Positions 6,392-11,086 of a DNA stretch of 11,086 bases are shown piece by piece. The notes beneath the pieces are model-generated. The model worked only from the letters and a program-made list of their open reading frames with translations. It was not told where the DNA came from and did not search any database. The number at the start of each line of letters is the position of its first letter. The first letter of the stretch is position 1. The translations under genes and the position numbers were made by a program. Origin of the DNA: Goniomonas avonlea (Eukaryota > Cryptophyceae > Goniomonadida > Goniomonadaceae); assembly GCA_003573635.1 (NCBI GenBank), contig QUTJ01031360.1:1-11086 (forward strand), written 5' to 3'.

Positions 6392-9300
6392 ATGAGTCGG
6401 TACCAAGAACAGCCCCTCAGCGAACGTAGCCGGACCTTGATCACTGCGGTAACATCTCTCCAAGAGGAGGTTGCAAAGCATGAGATTGCCAGTGAGCGCC
6501 GGCACGAGAGGTTTCTGGAGGTGCTGCTGATGTGTTTGTGATTCTTCTTTGGGGGGTGGTAGTCACGCTCAAGCAGGCGTCCAAGCAAACACGATTTCGC
6601 TATGTGCAGCGTGTCGGCGGTTCAATTGGGGGAGCTTACGAAGAGTACCAAGTTGAGGAACGCAAGCGCACTCCAAAGCCCCGCATCGTCTACCATAAGC
6701 ACGCGGTCCGAACAGCTCTCCAGTGGCTTACTTTCGGTGTCCCAAAGGGTTTCGGTGAGAAGGAAGAAAAAGAAATCCCCCAAAGTGAGTGTATTTGACC
6801 TTCAACCTGCGATTTATCACATGAAAACAGACAAGAAGCCTGTGGTGTCCCCACCGAAGCGCCCCAAGGTGACTGAGGTGGATCTGAACAGACAAGATTT
6901 CTTGTGCTCCAAGGACCACCCAGGTGCTGCACGTTGTGTTCGGGAGCACACCACACGCAGCTGAACGAGTGCCCAGGTTATCCACATAAGAAGCTTCCCC
7001 CGAAGCCACTGAACCATGACGACGTTTCTGATGTTCACTGGACGCGAGTATTGTTCGAACTCGCAGGTGCGTATTCGTGGGGTGTATTTCTTGGTGTCTG
7101 TTGCCCAGAGGAGCTTCCTTGTGACTTTAAAAGCCTGACCTGCATTTTGCAGGTGCGGGCCTCGCACCACCACTCCCCACAGAAGAAGACACTGCCGCAG
7201 TGGTCCAGCGACGCAAAAAGGAAATGGCAGAGAAAGACACTTTTCACTTTCGGGCCCAAGTGCCTGAGGTCAGCCGCCCTTTCTCTGCGACGGTGGCGTC
7301 ATCCCGCCCCTCCACGGCGAGAATTATCTCCCGATCAAGCTCGAGGCCACACACAGCTCGATCAGTGACCGAGTTTCGCCCAGTCTCCCAGCTCTCGACC
7401 ATGTCACCATCAGGACGCTGCGAGTCTCGAGACTCGACAGCGCCGCGTATTGACTCCTCTGGAAACTACAGAACGCGGACCGAAATGATTCTCGCCAAAC
7501 TAAGGGAAAGCCTGCAGCCACAACAACACGATCTAGGGGTGGTAGGTGTTCGACCGGAACCGGCACCGGCTCCAAAGCCTGCTCCTAGCAGGCCAAGTAC
7601 AGCGCCTCCGGGCTCGGTACGTCGAGGTGCAAGTGAGCGGGGGGTGATCCCAGGAAGAGCTGCCTGCGCTCTTAGAAGCAGGAAGCAATGATTCTCGGAG
7701 CGTCAGAGGACATCTGTCACTGCCACCTTCGGTTCCAGCGGCAGGGCGCAGCACGCACACAGAGCGCATTTTGAGGAGTGGTGCACCAGCAGCGCACGGG
7801 GGGTGGTGTCAGTGTAGCAGTGGGGGTGGTGTCAGTGTATCAGTGTTGGTTGAGGGAGAGGTGGTGTAGTGTATTAGTGGTGGAGGGAGTGGTGGTGTCA
7901 GTCGTATTTTGCCTTGGAATTGGTTGTCACTCTCGAAGCAAAAAAACTGCAAAAAGTGATCAAAGGTGGTACATCTTAAGTTTTCGAGAAGGGAGTGTTT
8001 CTTCATTCAGGCGTCGAGGCGAGCACAAGCTATTCATTTGTCGCAGATTCCCTTGACATTTTGACAGAGTCGCAAAGCGCTGGAGAAAGCAGTGGAGGAG
8101 GGCGGGTGGGTCGTGGACAGTGACAAACCAAGTCTCGGCGACCTGGGGTACGTGCGGGAGGAGAACGACGAAGACGACTCGCAAGAGGAGCAGCCGGCGC
8201 CGGAGGAGCCGGAAGAGACCGAGCGCAAGGTGTACACGTTTGGGGACGCGCAGGTGTGAAAGTGAAAGCAGCGACGCCGGATTACACCAGAGGAGAGTTC
8301 CCACACCCAGAGGGTTTCCGCGAGGGTTTAGGGTTTCCAGAGGGTCTCTCGCTCTTACGCGCGAGACGAGAACCACACATCCGCACACCCTCCCGCGCAC
8401 GCGCTCGAGCGAGACGCGATAACCTGACTCACACGCATTCCCACATACGCACGAGCGAGACGCGAGAGCCTCACACAAGCACACACGGAGCGCCTCACAC
8501 ACACAGACACTCGCACACGAGCGAGACGCGAGAGCCTCACACAAGCACACACGGAGCGCCTCTCTCTCTCTCACACACACTCGCACACGAGCGAGACGCG
8601 AGAGCCTCACACAAGCACACACGGAGCGCCTCACACACACAGACACTCGCACACGAGCGAGACGCGAGAGCCTCACTCACGCCCTGCAGCGGGTGAAACG
8701 GCAGCCTCTGCGACGGATGCGTCCACGGACTGCTGGGCCATCGCCGTACGTGGGGGCCACTGACGCCTCGCCTCGCAACTCCGTTGTTGCCAGCTGGAAG
8801 GTGTGGGCCGCCTTGCCCAACCCTTTCTGAGAAAACTCTCCTCCGTCCCTCTTCCTGTCGCTTTTATGCCCATATGCACGTGGTTTGTTTCCCCTGGCTG
8901 TGGCGTTACGTGCAAGCCTTACCGACCCACATTTTGTTTCGCATTTTGTTCCGAAATAACCTCTGTGCGCTCAGGTAACGGTGCCACGAAGGACTGAACC
9001 ATCTTCCCTCGCTTCTCCTCGCAAGGTTGTCAGGACACCCCGCCTTCCAACCTCGCCTGAGGTAAATGCGCGAGGGAGGGGGAGAGGGGGTCGGCTCGGG
9101 GGGGATGCGAGGAAAGGGCGCGCGGAGTGAGCGAGAGACAGAGACAGAGACAGAGACAGTGACAGCGACAGCGACGGAGAGACGCTTGCCCTGCTCATCC
9201 ACCGAATTTGCAGGAACTCGAGCGACCCCAGACGGCCACCACAACTGGACCCACACCGCCACCAAAATGCTCGACGCCAAAGAGACCGCCTGGCACTGGC

Positions 9301-9962
9301 GGTGAGAGTGCTTTGCTGAGCTGGTTCCATCGAATTAGAAAGACCTATCAAGTGACACGTGTGCCATGTGGTTAGCCTGGTTACTTGATTATGGTGGGTA
9401 ACGGGAGGGAGGCGGTCGAGACTTCAAACAGTGTGCCGTGTTGAGGGGCGGGAGGAGAGAGATATAACAAATCTTTGAGCAGCCAACGCTATTGTGTTGC
9501 TATTGTGTTAGGAGTTGCTCGAGCTTGACCTGTGGGGCTGGGACAAAGACCAAACCATGCTCGCTTGCCTGTCATTGGGCGGTGTAGGAGCATGGCGGTG
9601 CGGCAGTAACGAATGTTGCTAGTGTTGGCGCTAGTCACTTCTGTTGGGGCCACATCACACCGCCACACGACATGCGCGCGAGGGGTGTCTGTGACCGTGG
9701 CCCGTGACTGAGAGTGATGCGACTGAACCTTGGTCACTCTGACGCGTGCTTGACAGACAAGCGCTGCGCCTACCTACTGCATTTTACTTCCGACGTTTCG
9801 CTGCCCAGTACTGAGAAAGGGCCCGGGGCCGCAAAGAAGAGCTACGCTTCCAACCCGCCACCGCCGGCGCCCACTCCGATGCCTGCGCAGCCGTGCACGC
9901 CGGCAGGCGCGACCAAGGCAAAGACCTGCAAGTCCAGTGCGTCTCCCCGTCTCGCTTGCTAG
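6392..9962 (+). CDS. Unrecognised multi-exon gene, coiled-coil and SRPx(S/T)A-motif protein
   Basis: I do not recognise the family. Best exon model: 6392-6531, 6610-6784, 6892-7066, 7153-7616, 7654-7802, 8070-8253, 8690-8800, 8975-9061, 9214-9351, 9512-9581, 9757-9962. Phases agree throughout and give about 632 residues, ending at TAG 9960-9962. The ATG follows an in-frame stop at 6308. Residues about 12-50 look like a charged coiled coil (SLQEEVAKHEIASERRHERF). Residues 117-132 hold a Cys/His cluster (CCTLCSGAHHTQLNEC), similar to but not matching a CCHC knuckle. Residues 204-310 carry four SRPx(S/T)A motifs. Later parts are acidic (NDEDDSQEE), then basic and Pro-rich, with a helical stretch (ALLSWFHRIRKTYQ) near the end. 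Least certain: exon 2 frame (a second open frame exists at 6610-6784), the 37-nt intron 7617-7653, and the junctions around 7803-8069 and 9582-9756. It is divergent from the kinase gene. Confidence 0.6.
6877..6975 (+). other. Cys/His cluster in the unknown protein
   Basis: Exon 6892-7066 encodes CxxC, then His-His four to five residues on, then Cys six residues after that. Spacing is close to a zinc knuckle (CX2CX4HX4C) but one residue longer before the last Cys. Metal binding is possible, not shown. An alternative splice (intron 6785-6830 plus 6924-6976) would remove the cluster. Confidence 0.45.
7803..8069 (+). other. Intron with GGTGGTGTCAGTGTA repeats
   Basis: Positions about 7801-7900 repeat GTGGTGTCAGTGTA and GTGTTAGTGGTGGAGG-like units. 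The region then becomes AT-richer and ends in a TTTTGACAG acceptor. Exact ends are uncertain (acceptor 8067 or 8069). Confidence 0.6.
8254..8689 (+). other. Intron (436 nt) filled with tandem repeats
   Basis: Donor GTGTGA at 8254 follows KVYTFGDAQ and acceptor CCTGCAG ends at 8689, phase 0 on both sides. Reading through the donor meets TGA at 8257 at once, which would be an early stop. Confidence 0.7.
8447..8680. repeat. 66-70 bp minisatellite, about 3.5 copies
   Basis: Units begin CGCACACGAGCGAGACGCGA at 8512, 8582 and 8648, with an earlier, slightly shorter copy from about 8447. Each contains CCTCACACAAGCACACACGG. The second unit has a CT expansion in place of the CA run. Confidence 0.92.
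8801..8974 (+). other. Intron (174 nt) of the unknown gene
   Basis: Donor GTGTGG after NSVVASWK and acceptor GCGCTCAG before VTVPRRTEP, phase 0. T-rich toward the 3' end. Confidence 0.65.
9062..9213 (+). other. Intron (152 nt) with GACAGA repeats
   Basis: Donor GTAAAT, acceptor TTTGCAG, phase 0. Positions about 9131-9180 contain (GACAGA)n and GACAGC repeats. Confidence 0.7.
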
Positions 9963-10165
9963 TGCATGGTCTTGACTAGCAAGTCCAGTGCGTCTCCCCG
10001 TCTCGCTTGCTAGTCTTGCATGGTCTTGACTAGCAAGTCCAGTGCGTCTCCCCGTCTCGCTTGCTAGTATTGCATGGTCTTGACTAGCAAGTCCAGTGCG
10101 TCTCCCCGCCCGTCTCGCTTGCTCGTACTTGGCATAGTCTTTGACTCGCAAGTCCAGTGCGTGTT
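9928..10165. repeat. 51-61 bp minisatellite with 9-bp inverted arms, five copies
   Basis: GCAAGTCCAGTGCGT starts at 9928, 9979, 10033, 10087 and 10148. Middle units have ACTAGCAAG at one end and CTTGCTAGT about 20 nt later, a perfect 9-bp inverted repeat. The TAG in CTTGCTAG of the first unit is the stop codon of the upstream gene model, so the last 11 or so residues are encoded by the repeat. Confidence 0.92.
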
Positions 10166-10179
10166 CGTGCCCCAGCCTC

Positions 10180-10236
10180 CTGCAATGCCACCGTCCTCAT
10201 GACACCCCCCGCGCTGCAATGCCACCGTCCTCATGA
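10180..10236. repeat. Direct repeat of 23 bp, two copies
   Basis: A 23-bp string beginning CTGCAATGCCACCGTCC occurs at 10180-10202 and again at 10214-10236 with no mismatch. It lies between the second and third gene models, in sequence with no supported exon (9963-10335). Confidence 0.9.
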
Positions 10237-10335
10237 TTCCCTCCTGCTCACCCGTCCCCCACGCACACCGGCACACCCTCACGCACACGCACCTCGCTTG
10301 CCTCCGTCGCGCTGCATCTCACTGCGCACACAGAG

Positions 10336-10741
10336 ATGTCGGCCTCCCCTCTCGCACGAGAAAAAGACGGAGCTGAGGACGAAGAAGTGGTGCCCAATTT
10401 GGGGTATGGAGCCAAGTTCCTCGATCCAAACGCGGTCCGTGTTTTGTGTCTGTGTGTCTGTATCTGTGTTTCTGTGTGTCCGTGTGAGGAGCGAGATGGG
10501 TGGGAGACCCGTGTTCTGTTCTGTGTCCATGTCTTGGTTGTGCTCTGTTCGTGGCTTCCTCTCTCACGAGGAGTGACCTTCCTACGCGAGCGCTCTCTCA
10601 AAGTCAAAGTCGGGTCGACAACACACAAGACCAGACTGCAGGGGAGCACTCACACACTCACTCCTTCACACAGAGAGTGGGAGGCACACACACTCACACA
10701 CCCAGAGAGGAGAGAGGGTGAGAGAGGAGAGAGAGAGGGAA

Positions 10742-10776
<35 letters not shown>

Positions 10777-11086
10777 GGAGTGAGTGAGGGAGATAGCAAG
10801 AAAGAGGGAGAGCGATAACGAGAGAGAGAGAGAGTGGGAGAGAGTGACACCCTCACCCTCCGCCCCGTTATTCAATTCCATGCAGAAACGAGAGCGAGAG
10901 CTGTTGAAACGCGGGCGCCCAGCCGTACTCAGTGTGGACCTAGACGACCCGGATCCCGACGAAGCCATGAAGCGGCCTGCTCCATTTCGGGCGCCTGACT
11001 CAATCGCGTCGCCTGTTGTGTTCACGGGGCAGAAAAAGGTGCGTGCGCGCGTCTTGATTTCCGGCGCCGCCTCCGTGCCTTTTCCG
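10336..11086 (+). CDS. 5' part of an unrecognised gene, or later exons of the preceding gene (partial)
   Basis: Two exons are well supported by composition and phase: 10336-10434 (begins MSASPLAREKDGAEDEE, ends KFLDPNA) and 10886-11038 (begins KRERELLKRGRPAVLSVDLD, ends TGQKK), joined in phase 0. The donor after the second is GTGCGT at 11039. The protein is charged: acidic at first, then basic, then DLDDPDPDEA. I do not recognise it. The ATG at 10336 is preceded by CACACAG, a good acceptor, so this could also be an internal exon of the upstream gene. The upstream gene model ends in phase 2 at its possible donor 9931, which does not fit directly; this favours a separate gene. The 3' end is outside the window. 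Confidence 0.5.
10435..10885 (+). other. Intron (451 nt) with simple repeats
   Basis: Donor GTCCGT, acceptor CATGCAG, phase 0. It holds (TGTGTCTG)n-like sequence at about 10440-10490, CACACTCA tracts at about 10645-10705, a GT run near 10743-10762 and GA-rich runs to about 10845. Confidence 0.7.

Noticed and set aside
6892-6980. Zinc knuckle (CCHC) domain, possibly from a retroelement
   Set aside because: The spacing is off by one or more residues and no gag, protease or reverse transcriptase sequence lies nearby. Kept only as a Cys/His cluster.
8256-8696. Plus-strand open frame of 146 codons, and minus-strand frames over the same region
   Set aside because: They are translations of a CA/GA-rich minisatellite inside an intron; open frames arise from repeat lengths near multiples of three.
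9928-10165. CRISPR-like array
   Set aside because: The whole 51-61 bp unit is repeated with no unique spacers, and the context is a eukaryotic gene. It is a minisatellite.
10248-10649. Minus-strand open frames over 10248-10650
   Set aside because: They are antisense to the exon 10336-10434 and to GT/CA-rich intron; composition is low complexity and no motif is present.

Overview
This window is eukaryotic nuclear DNA from an intron-rich, fairly GC-rich protist or alga. Genes are broken into many small exons by GT-AG introns of about 37 to 580 nt, and simple repeats and minisatellites fill the introns. I see no bacterial operon structure, tRNA, rRNA or CRISPR array. The lineage cannot be fixed from the sequence alone.

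Left half (minus strand, 6072 down to 114, running off the left edge): one multi-exon gene, reconstructed by joining exons at conserved kinase and ankyrin motifs with matching splice phases. It reads as a pseudokinase domain, then a complete eIF2-alpha-type protein kinase domain split by a long Ser/Gln/acidic insert, then ankyrin repeats. The tandem pseudokinase-kinase core is that of GCN2. I find no RWD domain before it, and an ankyrin region sits where GCN2 carries its HisRS-like domain. This fusion is the most notable content of the window.

Middle (6073-6391): a short, relatively AT-rich divergent intergenic region, probably a shared promoter.

Right half (plus strand): a second multi-exon gene (6392-9962) encodes a protein of roughly 630 residues that I do not recognise. 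It has an N-terminal coiled coil, a Cys/His cluster, four SRPx(S/T)A motifs, an acidic stretch and Pro-rich parts. A third gene, or a continuation of the second, starts at 10336 and runs off the right edge.

Several introns contain minisatellites whose repeat unit includes an inverted repeat. One intron carries an internal duplication with a dead copy of a neighbouring exon's splice acceptor. The kinase gene and the unknown gene share a promoter region, which is the only visible link between them.
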